NCBI RefSeq assembly: GCF_018614575.1
Contig: NZ_JAGGOJ010000005.1
Coordinates: 1 to 64,000 of the forward strand
Source of the DNA: Streptomyces sp. ISL-10
GTDB lineage: Bacteria; Actinomycetota; Actinomycetes; Streptomycetales; Streptomycetaceae
DNA: 64,000 nucleotides
Direction of reading: 5' to 3'
The notes beneath the pieces were generated by a model. That model made no database searches and was not told where the DNA came from. It saw only the letters and a program-made list of their open reading frames with translations. Of the stretch, positions 48,185-56,555 are shown in pieces. A program made the position numbers and the translations under genes. The number at the start of each line of letters is the position of its first letter. Position 1 is the stretch's first letter.

Positions 48185-49060
48185 TCACGCCGTCAGGACC
48201 CCCTCCAGAAACGGCTCGATGGTCGCGCGCCAGCCCTCCGGGTGGTCGTAGTGGACGAGATGGCCCGCGTCGGGGACCTCCCCGTACTGCCCGAAAGGGA
48301 GCACGCGGACCATCTCCTGCGCCTCCGCGCGGCCCAGTTCGCCGTCGAGGCCGCGCACCACCAGCGTCGGGCAGCGGACCTGCGCCAGCTCCTCCCAGTG
48401 GGCGTGGAAGACCCAGGTCTCGCGGGACGTGAGCATCTGGCGGCGAGAGAACACCGGACGCCAGCCGTCCGCCCGCTCGGCCATCACCTCGGCGAAGAAC
48501 TCGCCGCGCGCCGGGTTCGGGCGCTCCACCCAGGGGTCGTCCTCGCCGAACCACTTGCGCACATCGGCCAGCGTCGCGAACGGCACCGGCCAGGAGCGGA
48601 ACCAGTCCTCCCATTCGCGCTGGGACGCCACGCCCAGCGCCGACGCGCGCATGTCGCAGATGATCAGCGCGCGGACGAGATCGGGGCGCCTGGCCGCCAG
48701 CTGCCAGGCCGTCAGCGCTCCCATGGAGTGGCCGATCAGGGTCACCGGAGCCAGCCCCAGCTGCTCCACGGCAGCCTCCGCATCCGCCACATACGCCTCG
48801 CGGGTGAACGGCCCGTCGGCCGGCTTCTCGCTGCGGCCGTGGCCGCGCTGGTCCAGGGCGAACGCGCGATGCCGCTCGGCGAGCCACCGCGCCGTGGGCG
48901 CCCAGTGCGAGGCGCGGCCCATGAGGCCGTGGAGCAGTAAGACCCCGGGCGCGCTCTCGTGCTCCCCGCGCCCCTTGGGCGAGTCCGCGAACTCCCAGGC
49001 AGCCAGGCGCACGCCGCCGGCTCCGGTCACATCGATGCGCCGCACCATCTGGCCTGGCAC
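48185..49060 (-). CDS. alpha/beta hydrolase
   Basis: A 291-aa alpha/beta hydrolase. Oxyanion region LLLHGLMGRASHW, DQRGHGRSEKP, nucleophile elbow GHSMGALTAW (Ser about residue 116), acid residue in VVRGLDGELGRAE and catalytic His in DAGHLVHYDH (about 268). Substrate unknown. GTG 49060 is used; ATG 49048 is an alternative. Codon 41 (48938-48940 on the plus strand) is TTA, so translation may depend on bldA tRNA. It is preceded by the 513-bp gap after the DtxR gene. Confidence 0.88.
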   Translation of the reverse strand: MPGQMVRRIDVTGAGGVRLAAWEFADSPKGRGEHESAPGVLLLHGLMGRASHWAPTARWLAERHRAFALDQRGHGRSEKPADGPFTREAYVADAEAAVEQLGLAPVTLIGHSMGALTAWQLAARRPDLVRALIICDMRASALGVASQREWEDWFRSWPVPFATLADVRKWFGEDDPWVERPNPARGEFFAEVMAERADGWRPVFSRRQMLTSRETWVFHAHWEELAQVRCPTLVVRGLDGELGRAEAQEMVRVLPFGQYGEVPDAGHLVHYDHPEGWRATIEPFLEGVLTA

Positions 49061-49573
49061 CCCCTTTTCTCCCCCGGGATCGAATGGCTCTGTCGAGACG
49101 ACGCCAGACTATCGAACTTGTATTCGAAGACGCGGTTCTGGCGCGCAACACCCCTCGTTCGAGTGACCGGACCAAGGGATTGGACGGCGCTGCCGAGGGG
49201 AGATTTCCTGCGGGAGGCGGGCCGCTCGGGGAAAACGGTCCGAGGGGAATGACCCTGGGAGCTCGGGGCTCCGGGTCAGCACCGGGGAGGACAGGTCCCG
49301 GCGCCCTTGGGCGTCGGGACCCCTCCACGTCAGGACATGCGTCAGGACATGCGGGACGTACGGCAGGCGGCGCATCACCCTGGCTCCCCTCCCCGGGCCG
49401 TGGTCATATGCCTCGGCTTCAGAGTGGCACGCGATTCGCCCGGCCGCTGCCATTCCGGACGAAAAACGGATTCAGCACCGGCGCAAGTCCTGGACGCACC
49501 GCGGGCGGCCCCGGAGCACACAGCTCCAGGACCGCCCGACACGGTCTGCCACCCGGTCACCCGGGCGCGCGCC
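49061..49573. other. 513-bp intergenic region with hairpin and short direct repeat
   Basis: No gene is supported. It contains the hairpin at 49294-49321 and a direct repeat GTCAGGACATGC (about 49329-49351). It would hold the hydrolase promoter and the 3' end of the DtxR transcript. Confidence 0.55.
49294..49321. terminator. hairpin, possible terminator of the DtxR transcript
   Basis: GGTCCCGGCGCC-CTTG-GGCGTCGGGACC, 12-bp stem with one G-T pair. It lies about 250 nt downstream of the DtxR stop, so the assignment is weak. Confidence 0.45.
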
Positions 49574-50266
49574 TCAGCGCTTCGCCACGAAGACGTGCGA
49601 GGCGATCTCCGCCGCCAGCTCCGCCGCCTCCCCGCTGCTGCCCACCAGCACACCGCCCGGCGACTCCGTCACGCTCACCACCGAGCCGGGCTGCACGCCC
49701 GCCCTGCGCAACGTGTACATCAGCTGGGCGTCGGTCTGGATCGGCTCGCCGATCCGCCGCACGACCACCGTCTTGCCGTCCGTGCCCGGGTCGAGCTCGG
49801 CCAGCGACACCATGCTGTCGTCCAGGAACGGGTCGGCCTCCGCCTTCTCGCCCAACTCCTCCAGGCCCGGGATCGGATTCCCGTACGGCGACTCCGTGGG
49901 GTGGCGCAGCAGCTCCAGCACGCGGCGCTCCACCGCCTCGCTCATCACGTGCTCCCAGCGGCACGCCTCGGCGTGGACCTGCTCCCACTCCAGGCCGATC
50001 ACGTCGACGAGCAGACACTCGGCGAGCCGGTGCTTGCGCATCACGCGCGTCGCGAGTTGGCGGCCCTCGCCGGTCAGCTCCAGATGACGGTCGCCCGCCA
50101 CCGTCACCAGGCCGTCCCGCTCCATCCGGGCCACCGTCTGGCTGACCGTCGGACCGCTCTGGTCCAGCCGTTCCGCGATACGGGCCCGCATGGGCACCAC
50201 ACCTTCCTCTTCGAGCTCGAGGATGGTGCGGAGATACATCTCCGTCGTGTCGATCAGTCCGGACAT
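49574..50266 (-). CDS. dmdR1: DtxR/IdeR-type iron-dependent repressor (DmdR1-like)
   Basis: A 230-aa metalloregulator. N-terminal winged HTH (about residues 1-64: DTTEMYLRTILELEEEGV, DQSGPTVSQTVARMERDGLV), dimerisation and metal-binding domain with LLVDVIGLEWEQVHAEACRWEHVMSE (Cys, His and Glu ligands) and a C-terminal SH3-like domain. Length equals DmdR1 of S. coelicolor. With Fe2+ it represses siderophore and iron-uptake genes. ATG 50266 has GAGGGG upstream. An open frame runs antisense across the gene, recalling the antiparallel adm gene reported for S. coelicolor. It is divergent from the SIS-domain gene, as expected for this neighbourhood. Confidence 0.88.
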   Translation of the reverse strand: MSGLIDTTEMYLRTILELEEEGVVPMRARIAERLDQSGPTVSQTVARMERDGLVTVAGDRHLELTGEGRQLATRVMRKHRLAECLLVDVIGLEWEQVHAEACRWEHVMSEAVERRVLELLRHPTESPYGNPIPGLEELGEKAEADPFLDDSMVSLAELDPGTDGKTVVVRRIGEPIQTDAQLMYTLRRAGVQPGSVVSVTESPGGVLVGSSGEAAELAAEIASHVFVAKR

Positions 50267-50466
50267 ACGTGCCCCTCGAAGAATTCGTGCGCTGCGGCCC
50301 CGGCTCAATTCTTGCGCATCCCGTGGACAACCGTGCCGCGCGGGCGGAGCCCGTATTGACAGCACAATGGTCCAGACCGCAACGTGATCGACGGCACGGA
50401 TGTTCCCGGGCCGTCACGCACTCGTACTTTTCCACCCACCTCCCACCCTTCGGAAAGGGCCCGGCG

Positions 50467-51222
50467 ATGAGCGAGAGCAAGCTGGCCGGTCAGTTCTTCG
50501 ACGCCGCGATCGGTCTGCTGCAGCGCGTACGGGACGAGGAGTCCGCGAACATCGCGGCCGCCGGGTCCGCCCTCGCGGACGCCGTCGCCACAGGCGGCCG
50601 GCTGTTCGCGTTCGGCGCGGGACACTCCTCCCTCGCCGCACAGGACGTCGTCTACCGGGCCGGCGGCCTGGCCCTGATGAACCTGCTGGCCGTGCCCGGC
50701 ACCGTCGGCATCGACGTCATGCCCGCCACGCTCGGCTCCGCCCTGGAGCGCGTCGACGGCCTCGCAGCGGCCGTCCTGGACTCCAGCCCCGCCACGGCGG
50801 GCGACGTCCTCGTGATCATCTCCCTGTCCGGCCGCAACGCCCTGCCCGTCGACATGGCGATGAACGCCCGCGCGCTGGGCCTGACCGTCATCGGGGTGAC
50901 CTCCGTCGCGTACACGCGGGAGACCACCTCGCGCCACGCCTCCGGCACCTTCCTCAAGGACCACTGCGACATCGTCGTCGACTCCAAGATCGCGATCGGG
51001 GACGCGGAGCTGACGCACGAGGGCATCGAGGCACCCTTCGCGCCCGCGTCGACCGTCGTCACCAGCGCGCTGATGCAGGCCATGACGGCCGCCGCCGCCG
51101 AGCAGCTCACCGAGCGCGGCATCGAACCCCCGCTGCTGCGCTCGGGGAACGTGGACGGCGGGCACGAGTGGAACGGCCGGGTGATGGACCGGTACCGCGA
51201 CCGGATCTTCTACCGCCACTGA
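50467..51222 (+). CDS. SIS-domain sugar-phosphate-binding protein
   Basis: A 251-aa protein with a phosphosugar-binding SIS domain: GRLFAFGAGHSSLAAQDVVY (about residues 44-63) and DVLVIISLSGRNALPVDMAM (about 116-135), then HEGIEAPFAPASTVVTSALM. It resembles YjhA/MurQ-related SIS proteins that bind N-acetylated sugar phosphates. Whether it is an enzyme or a sensor is unknown. ATG 50467 is preceded by GGGCCCGGCG and GGAAAGGG. Confidence 0.87.
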   Translation: MSESKLAGQFFDAAIGLLQRVRDEESANIAAAGSALADAVATGGRLFAFGAGHSSLAAQDVVYRAGGLALMNLLAVPGTVGIDVMPATLGSALERVDGLAAAVLDSSPATAGDVLVIISLSGRNALPVDMAMNARALGLTVIGVTSVAYTRETTSRHASGTFLKDHCDIVVDSKIAIGDAELTHEGIEAPFAPASTVVTSALMQAMTAAAAEQLTERGIEPPLLRSGNVDGGHEWNGRVMDRYRDRIFYRH

Positions 51223-51307
51223 GGCGGCGCTGAGCAGTCGTACGCGACTGCGGCCGTCGCCCACTACCGCGGCGCGGTCGGGTACACACCCCTCGCCGCA
51301 CGCCGCA

Positions 51308-52699
51308 CTACCGCGGCGGCTCCCCCTGCTCTCCCTGCTCCGTCGCCTGCGCCAGATCCAGCGAGGTCGCCACCAGGGCCGCCACGCTCTCCGCGTAGAC
51401 CGCGTCCGGCCGCTCGAACGCCGGGCGGTTCACGGTCCGCAGAAACGTCAGCACACCCACCGTCCGGCCCCGGCTGCGCAGCGCCGTGCACAGCGCGTGC
51501 GCCACATCCCTCGGCCACTGACGGCGCTCCGCCCAGTCCCCCGCCGTCGCCTCGGCACCGGCGCTCGCCCGCAACGACCCCATGCGCTCGACCGCCTGGA
51601 ACGCCGGATGCCCCGGCTCGTACCGCACCGGGAGCCCGCCGCCCGCGGCCGCCGACGGACCCGACGCGCCCGCCGGCGAGGCCGCCGCACGCACCAGCCG
51701 CCGCCCGTCGTCCTCCGCCAGGTCCAGCAGCGCATGATCGGCGAACCCGGCGAGCGCGAAGTCCAACTGCACGGCCGCCGCCTCCAGCGGGTCCTCGCAC
51801 TCGGCGGCCGCCCGGCCCGCCCGGTGCAGCTGGCCCGACCGGAACCGCAGCCGGTCCGCCTCCTGCTCCGCCAGCTTCACGTCCGTCACATCGTGGAACA
51901 GCCAGCCCACCCCGAGCGGCACCGGCTCCTCGGCGAGCGGCGAGGCCAGCCGCAGGAACCCGCTGCGCCAACAGCGCCGGCGCTCACCCTCCGGTGTCGT
52001 GACACCCACCCACAGATCCACCAGCCCGCGCGGCGCGCCCTCCGCCAGCACATGGTGCAGCGCGCCTTCAAGCTCCTCGACACCATGCGAGACGAGCTCG
52101 CCCAGCGGCCGGCCCAGCACGGTCGCCCGGCCGGCGCCGAGGACCCGCGCCGCCTCGGCGTTGACCACGGCCGGACGCAGGTCCACATCGACGAGCACGA
52201 CACCCCAGGACGCGTCGTCGAACAGCGCCTCGCTCAGCGCGATGGACCGCTCCAGATCGATCTGGGCGTGCACCTCGCTGAACGCGCAGTACACCCCTGC
52301 CGCCTTCCCGTCGGCGCCGAGCACCCGCGCCGACTGGGTGCGCACCAGGACCCGGCCCCCGTCCTTGCGCAGCAGCGCGAACTCGTGCACCTGGCGGCCC
52401 GGCGCGGCCATCGCGGCCATCAGCCGCTCCTGCACCTCGTCCGCGTCGGCACGGCGCACCGCCCAGCCGGCGAATCCGCGCCGCCCCACGGCCTCCTCGG
52501 CGGTCCAGCCCAGAATGCGCTCCGCCTCGCGGTTCCAGTGCGTGACGGTCCCTTCGGCGTCGAACGCGCACAGGGCGGCGTCCATGCCGTCGAGCAGCGC
52601 CGCGAGCAGGTCCGCACCGGGCGGCCCGGCGGTCCCCGACCCGGGCTCGGGCTCCCCGGACCCGACCGCGTCGGTGATCTCACTCCTGGAAGCACTCAT
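51308..52699 (-). CDS. PAS-PAS-GAF sensory protein
   Basis: A 463-aa soluble sensor. Two PAS domains: about residues 30-140 (CAFDAEGTVTHWNREAERIL, LLRKDGGRVLVRTQSARV) and about 150-275 (VLVDVDLRPAVVNAEAARVL, GWLFHDVTDVKLAEQEADR). A GAF-like domain follows (about 290-445, DFALAGFADHALLDLAEDDG, ALRSRGRTVGVLTFLRT). No kinase, phosphatase or DNA-binding output is visible, although homologues often carry a PP2C phosphatase at the C-terminus, so this may be a truncated member. ATG 52699 has GGGGGTG upstream. Confidence 0.85.
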   Translation of the reverse strand: MSASRSEITDAVGSGEPEPGSGTAGPPGADLLAALLDGMDAALCAFDAEGTVTHWNREAERILGWTAEEAVGRRGFAGWAVRRADADEVQERLMAAMAAPGRQVHEFALLRKDGGRVLVRTQSARVLGADGKAAGVYCAFSEVHAQIDLERSIALSEALFDDASWGVVLVDVDLRPAVVNAEAARVLGAGRATVLGRPLGELVSHGVEELEGALHHVLAEGAPRGLVDLWVGVTTPEGERRRCWRSGFLRLASPLAEEPVPLGVGWLFHDVTDVKLAEQEADRLRFRSGQLHRAGRAAAECEDPLEAAAVQLDFALAGFADHALLDLAEDDGRRLVRAAASPAGASGPSAAAGGGLPVRYEPGHPAFQAVERMGSLRASAGAEATAGDWAERRQWPRDVAHALCTALRSRGRTVGVLTFLRTVNRPAFERPDAVYAESVAALVATSLDLAQATEQGEQGEPPR

Positions 52700-52866
52700 C
52701 CCGGCACCCCCTGCAGGACGTGTCCATGTGTGCTGATGCACCTCAGCCCATTCAACTTCAACGTGACACAGAACACACACCGTTCCCCGAAAACGCCCGT
52801 CCCGGAGGCCGCGGCCCCACCATTTCCGGCCAGGAACGGCTCGCACCAACGAGTTGTCTTATTCCC

Positions 52867-52895
52867 TTGAACCGCTCGGCGGCAGTTCTTAAAGT
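52867..52895 (+). promoter_or_regulatory. vegetative-type promoter, TTGAAC-17-TAAAGT
   Basis: -35 at 52867-52872 and -10 at 52890-52895 with 17-bp spacing. Start of transcription is expected near 52902, just before the exceptional Shine-Dalgarno. Confidence 0.65.
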
Positions 52896-52907
52896 GTGGG
52901 CACACGC

Positions 52908-52922
52908 GAAAGGAGGTGATCC
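52908..52922 (+). promoter_or_regulatory. Shine-Dalgarno with 15-nt complementarity to 16S rRNA 3' end
   Basis: GAAAGGAGGTGATCC is the exact complement of the conserved 16S 3' tail (GGATCACCTCCTTTC). Natural ribosome-binding sites seldom exceed 6-8 nt. It precedes the 12-codon ORF at 52929 by 6 nt from its end. Confidence 0.75.
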
Positions 52923-52928
52923 GAAAAA

Positions 52929-52967
52929 ATGGTTTCTTTTCGGACTCGTGAGGTGACTGCGGGCTAA
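52929..52967 (+). CDS. 12-aa leader peptide candidate
   Basis: MVSFRTREVTAG, an ATG-TAA mini-ORF placed behind the 16S-complementary Shine-Dalgarno and a vegetative-type promoter. The start codon lies in a hairpin loop and the stop is followed within 2 nt by another hairpin. It shows no run of one amino acid typical of amino-acid attenuators. Translation is inferred from the ribosome-binding site; function unknown. Confidence 0.55.
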   Translation: MVSFRTREVTAG

Positions 52968-53029
52968 CGGCCTGCCGTCGCACTCTGTGCACCTCGGCAG
53001 GCCACCTGCCGAAACCCAAGCAGTCACCC

Positions 53030-53098
53030 GACCCGTGGGCCGCCGGTGAGTCCGGCCGGCTCCCTCCGTCCGGACGGAGGGACCAAGGCCCACGGGTC
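53030..53098. other. three-way-junction inverted-repeat structure
   Basis: GACCCGTGGGCC (53030-53041) pairs perfectly with GGCCCACGGGTC (53087-53098). Inside lie two further hairpins: GCCGG/CCGGC (53042-53056) and the perfect 20-bp palindrome CCCTCCGTCCGGACGGAGGG (53062-53081). It could be a structured RNA domain downstream of the mini-ORF or a bidirectional terminator between the PAS and pdxH sides. Confidence 0.6.
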
Positions 53099-53165
53099 GT
53101 CTGCGTCCCGGGCGTGCACAAGAGGTCTCAGGCCAGGCTCAGCCTGCCCGTGCGGTGACCGTGCG

Positions 53166-53584
53166 GCCCTGAAGAAGGACCGTCCTGTTCTGCTACCCGG
53201 CCACCGGGCGGCCGCCCCCTGGCCGACGGCTGGGCGGAGATCCCCGGCACGGTGGGCTGAGCCCTGGAGAACCGCCTCTTCCGGGACGCGTACGGCGACT
53301 TCACCGCGGCGGGCGTGGTCGTGCGCGGCGTCAGCACCCAGCGCCCGGACGAGCAGCGCCGGTTCGCCGACGAGGAGGACATCCCCTTTCCGCTGCTGTC
53401 CGACATGGACGCCGCGCTCGCGGCGGCGCTGCGGCTGCCGACCTTCCGGGCCCGCCAGGCCCTGCGGCTCAAGCGCGCGGTGCCGATGGTCGACCGGGAG
53501 CGCGCCGTGCGGCATGTGCACTTCCCGGTGGCGGACACCCCGGCGGCGGTGGAGACGTCACTCGACGTCGCGAAGGGGCTGTAG
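53166..53584 (+). pseudogene. redoxin (peroxiredoxin-like) pseudogene with TGA at the catalytic Cys position
   Basis: The 3' part from about 53261 reads a good AhpC/TSA-type redoxin: RLFRDAYGDF, VVVRGVSTQRPDEQRRFADE and PFPLLSDMDAALAAALRLPT. Upstream, VLFCYPATGRP is in one frame (from 53182) and RPLADGWAEIPGTVG in another, so a frameshift lies near 53206-53216. Immediately after GTVG, where homologues have the peroxidatic Cys of a GCT motif, the codon is TGA (53258-53260). Two lesions argue for a dead gene. The TGA at exactly the Cys position could in principle be selenocysteine, discussed under findings. It is convergent with pdxH. Confidence 0.7.
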
Positions 53585-53594
53585 GGCCGTACGC

Positions 53595-54356
53595 CTAGGG
53601 CGCGAGGCGTTCCACGCGCCAGCCGCCGTCCGTGCGCACGTAGCGCAGGCGGTCGTGGAGCCGGTTCTCGTGGCCCTGCCAGAACTCGACCTCGTCCGGC
53701 ACGACCCTGATGCCGCCCCAGTTCTCGGGCGCCGGGATCTGTGCGTCCACCGGGTAGCGGGCCGACAGTTCCTCGTAGCGGCGCAACAGTTCGGCGCGCG
53801 AGCCGATCACCGACGACTGCTCGCTGGCCCAGGCGCCGAGCTGGGAGCCGTACGGGCGGGTGCGGAAGTACGCGACGGTCTCCTCGCGGCCGATACGGGA
53901 CGCGGTGCCGATGACGACCACCTGGCGTTCGAGCGGGTGCCAGGGGAAGAGCAGGGAGACATGCGGGTTGGCGTCGATCTCCCGCCCCTTGCGCGAGCCG
54001 TAGTTCGTGAAGAACACGAAGCCGCGTTCGTCGTACTGCTTGAGCAGCACCGTCCGCGAGGAGGGCCGGCCGGCGGGCGTCGCCGTGGAGACGATCATGG
54101 CGTTGGGCTCGTGCAGCGCCGCGGCCGCGGCCTCGGCGAACCAGCGGGAGAACTGCTCCATGGGCCCGTCGGCCAGCGCGGACTCGTCCAGCGGGGTGGA
54201 GCGGTACTGCTCGCGCATGACGGCGGGGTCGGGCACGACGAGGTCGGTCGCGGCCGGGTCCGGCGCGGGAAGCCCGGAGACGGTCACGCCCGGGGCGGGG
54301 TGGTCCGGCTCGGAGCGGCGCGGGCCTGCGGGATCGTGGGCGGCATGGTCGGTCAC
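53595..54356 (-). CDS. pdxH: pyridoxine/pyridoxamine 5'-phosphate oxidase
   Basis: A 253-aa FMN enzyme that oxidises PNP or PMP to PLP. After about 45 variable residues come [35 protein letters not shown] (FMN contact), [32 protein letters not shown], and the C-terminal [15 protein letters not shown] with RVERLAP. All family signatures are present. GTG 54356 has AGGA at 8 nt. It is convergent with the redoxin pseudogene and divergent from citrate synthase. Confidence 0.95.
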   Translation of the reverse strand: MTDHAAHDPAGPRRSEPDHPAPGVTVSGLPAPDPAATDLVVPDPAVMREQYRSTPLDESALADGPMEQFSRWFAEAAAAALHEPNAMIVSTATPAGRPSSRTVLLKQYDERGFVFFTNYGSRKGREIDANPHVSLLFPWHPLERQVVVIGTASRIGREETVAYFRTRPYGSQLGAWASEQSSVIGSRAELLRRYEELSARYPVDAQIPAPENWGGIRVVPDEVEFWQGHENRLHDRLRYVRTDGGWRVERLAP

Positions 54357-54648
54357 GGTGACATCCTGCCGCAGGCCGCAGTTTGCCCGGCACGGAGTGC
54401 CGCCAATCCTTCCGAACCGAATTGCGGCAGTGTGCCGGATGTCACGCTTCCCCGCATCGGGGAGACCCGCCAAAATCTTGGGTCGGGCCACTGTGGCCTT
54501 CATACAGCAGGGGATATCGTGCCTGCCTTCCCGGCGGTTGGGTGACCACCGACCGCACGGGGCATCACCGGGGTGACCGCCCCCGCCGTGCACACGGCAC
54601 CCGCACACCCGTGCACACCTTGTCGTACACATCTCGAGGAGCCGCCTG

Positions 54649-55758
54649 ATGTCCGACTTCGTACCTGGACTCGAAGGAGTCATCGCGTTCGAGACGGAGA
54701 TCGCCGAACCGGACAAGGAGGGCGGCTCGCTCCGCTACCGGGGCGTCGACATCGAAGACCTGGTCGGGCACGTCTCCTTCGGCAATGTGTGGGGACTGCT
54801 CGTCGACGGCGCCTTCGACCCCGGCCTGCCGCCCGCCGAGCCCTTCCCGATCCCGGTCCACTCCGGCGACATCCGCGTCGACGTCCAGTCCGCGCTCGCC
54901 ATGCTCGCCCCGGTGTGGGGCCTCAAACCGCTCCTGGACATCGACGAGGCGCAGGCCCGTGACGACCTGGCCCGCGCGGCCGTCATGGCGCTGTCGTACG
55001 TCGCCCAGTCGGCGCGCGGACAAGGCCTGCCGATGGTCCCGCAGAGCGAGATCGACAAGGCCCAGTCGGTCGTCGAGCGCTTCATGATCCGCTGGCGCGG
55101 CGAGCCGGACCCCAAGCATGTGAAGGCCGTCGACGCGTACTGGACCTCGGCTGCCGAGCACGGCATGAACGCCTCGACGTTCACCGCCCGCGTCATCGCC
55201 TCCACCGGCGCCGACGTGGCCGCGGCCCTGTCCGGTGCCGTGGGCGCGATGTCGGGCCCGCTGCACGGCGGCGCGCCCTCGCGCGTGCTGGGCATGATCG
55301 AGGAGATCGAGCGCACCGGCGATGCGGCGGCGTACGTCCGGCAGGCCCTCGACAAGGGCGAGCGTCTGATGGGCTTCGGCCACCGTGTCTACCGCGCCGA
55401 GGATCCGCGGGCGCGCGTGCTGCGCCGTACGGCGAAGGAGCTGGGCGCGCCGCGCTTCGAGGTGGCGGAGGCGCTGGAGAAGGCCGCGCTGGAGGAGCTG
55501 CACAACCGCCGTCCGGACCGGGTGCTGGCGACGAACGTGGAGTTCTGGGCCGCGATCATGCTGGACTTCGCCGAGGTCCCGGCGCACATGTTCACGTCGA
55601 TGTTCACCTGTGCCCGTACGGCGGGCTGGTCGGCGCACATCCTGGAGCAGAAGCGCACGGGCCGCCTGGTGCGCCCGTCGGCGCGTTACGTGGGCCCGGG
55701 CGCGCGCAGCCCGCGCGAGATCTCGGGCTACGAGGCCCTGGCGGACCTCGCGGGCTGA
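54649..55758 (+). CDS. citrate synthase (type II-like, citrate synthase 2)
   Basis: A 369-aa citrate synthase that condenses acetyl-CoA (or propionyl-CoA) with oxaloacetate. Conserved parts are [31 protein letters not shown] (His), [11 protein letters not shown] (catalytic His), [14 protein letters not shown] (His/Arg) and [14 protein letters not shown] (catalytic Asp region). Length fits the short actinobacterial form. GAGGAG precedes ATG 54649. In Streptomyces this gene neighbours pdxH as here. A strong hairpin follows. Confidence 0.93.
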   Translation: MSDFVPGLEGVIAFETEIAEPDKEGGSLRYRGVDIEDLVGHVSFGNVWGLLVDGAFDPGLPPAEPFPIPVHSGDIRVDVQSALAMLAPVWGLKPLLDIDEAQARDDLARAAVMALSYVAQSARGQGLPMVPQSEIDKAQSVVERFMIRWRGEPDPKHVKAVDAYWTSAAEHGMNASTFTARVIASTGADVAAALSGAVGAMSGPLHGGAPSRVLGMIEEIERTGDAAAYVRQALDKGERLMGFGHRVYRAEDPRARVLRRTAKELGAPRFEVAEALEKAALEELHNRRPDRVLATNVEFWAAIMLDFAEVPAHMFTSMFTCARTAGWSAHILEQKRTGRLVRPSARYVGPGARSPREISGYEALADLAG

Positions 55759-55765
55759 CGCCGGC

Positions 55766-55800
55766 CCGGGGTGCGCGTGCCGGAGGGGCGCGCACCCCGG
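55766..55800 (+). terminator. terminator hairpin after citrate synthase
   Basis: CCGGGGTGCGCG (55766-55777) pairs perfectly with CGCGCACCCCGG (55789-55800), 11-nt loop. Confidence 0.8.
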
Positions 55801-55829
55801 CGGTGCCGCCGAACTGCATACCCGGGCGT

Positions 55830-55929
55830 GTGCAGATGCGTCGCGGGCCCAGCGGGTGCAGATGCGTCGCGGGCCCAGCGGGTGCAGATGCGTCGCGGGC
55901 CCGGCGGGTGCAGATGCGTCGCGGGCCGA
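55830..55929. repeat. 26-bp tandem repeat, four copies
   Basis: Units beginning GTGCAGATGCGTCGCGGGCC at 55830, 55856, 55882 and 55908, nearly identical, between the citrate-synthase terminator and the TetR stop. No spacers, so not a CRISPR array. Confidence 0.9.
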
Positions 55930-55955
55930 GGCCCGGCCCCGGCGACCACGCCCCG

Positions 55956-56555
55956 CTACCCGCCCAGCGCCTCGTCCACCAGCGCCGCCCACTGGGCCAC
56001 CACCCGCTCCCGCCGGGCCGCGTCGTCCGTGAGGAGGTTGGCCAGGCCCAGGCCGCGGGCCATGTCCAGCAGGCCCTGGACGGTCTCGCGTACGCCGGGA
56101 CGGGACTCGTCGGCGTCCAGCAGCCGGACCGCGATGCGGTGGGTCTCCCGGCCGACGCGCGCCTCCAGTTCCGTCACCCGGGGCCGTAGCTGCTCCTCGT
56201 TCGACGCCGCCACCCACAGGTGCAGCGCCGCCCGGAACAGGGGGCCGGTGTAGAGGTCGACGAGGGCGGCGACGACCTGCCCGCGGTCCTCGGTCGGCAG
56301 TGACCTGAGCGCCTGCGAGCGCTCTTCCGCCACATACTCGACGGCGGCCGTGAACAGGTCCTCCCGGGTCGGGAAGTGGTGCTGCGCCGCGCCGCGGGAG
56401 ACGCCGGCGCGCTCGGCGACCACCGACACGGTCGAGCCCGCCCAGCCGACCTCGGCAAGGCACGCCACGGCGGCCTCCAGCAGCCGCTGCCGGGTCGCCC
56501 GGCTGCGGTCCTGCTTCGGCGCCTTCGCCGCCGACGGCGGCGTCACAACACCCAT
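55956..56555 (-). CDS. TetR/AcrR family regulator of the acyl-CoA carboxylase operon
   Basis: A 199-aa TetR repressor: RQRLLEAAVACLAEVGWAGS, VSVVAERAGVSRGAAQHHF (HTH about residues 41-60) and a helical sensor domain. It is last in the leftward operon and overlaps the enoyl-CoA hydratase by 13 bp, so it may autoregulate that operon with an acyl- or cinnamoyl-CoA ligand, which is inference. No copy of the TGACG-N3-CGTCA palindrome was seen near this operon. Confidence 0.9.
   Translation of the reverse strand: MGVVTPPSAAKAPKQDRSRATRQRLLEAAVACLAEVGWAGSTVSVVAERAGVSRGAAQHHFPTREDLFTAAVEYVAEERSQALRSLPTEDRGQVVAALVDLYTGPLFRAALHLWVAASNEEQLRPRVTELEARVGRETHRIAVRLLDADESRPGVRETVQGLLDMARGLGLANLLTDDAARRERVVAQWAALVDEALGG

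Larger units (their letters stand above)
52908..53003 (+). ncRNA. structured leader RNA: hairpin on the start codon, mini-ORF, hairpin after its stop
   Basis: TCCGAAAA (52920-52927) pairs with TTTTCGGA (52937-52944), putting the ATG at 52929 in a 9-nt loop. Directly after the stop codon, GGCCTGCCG (52969-52977) pairs with CGGCAGGCC (52995-53003). The layout fits an attenuator or translational leader, and the promoter just upstream supports transcription. No match to a named RNA family is recalled. Confidence 0.55.

Noticed and set aside
49574..50266. Iron box for autoregulation upstream of the DtxR gene
   Set aside because: No TTAGGTTAGGCTNACCTAA-like sequence is visible between 50267 and 50466.
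55830..55929. Possible CRISPR array
   Set aside because: The 26-bp units are directly adjacent with no variable spacers, and no cas genes are present; it is a plain tandem repeat.
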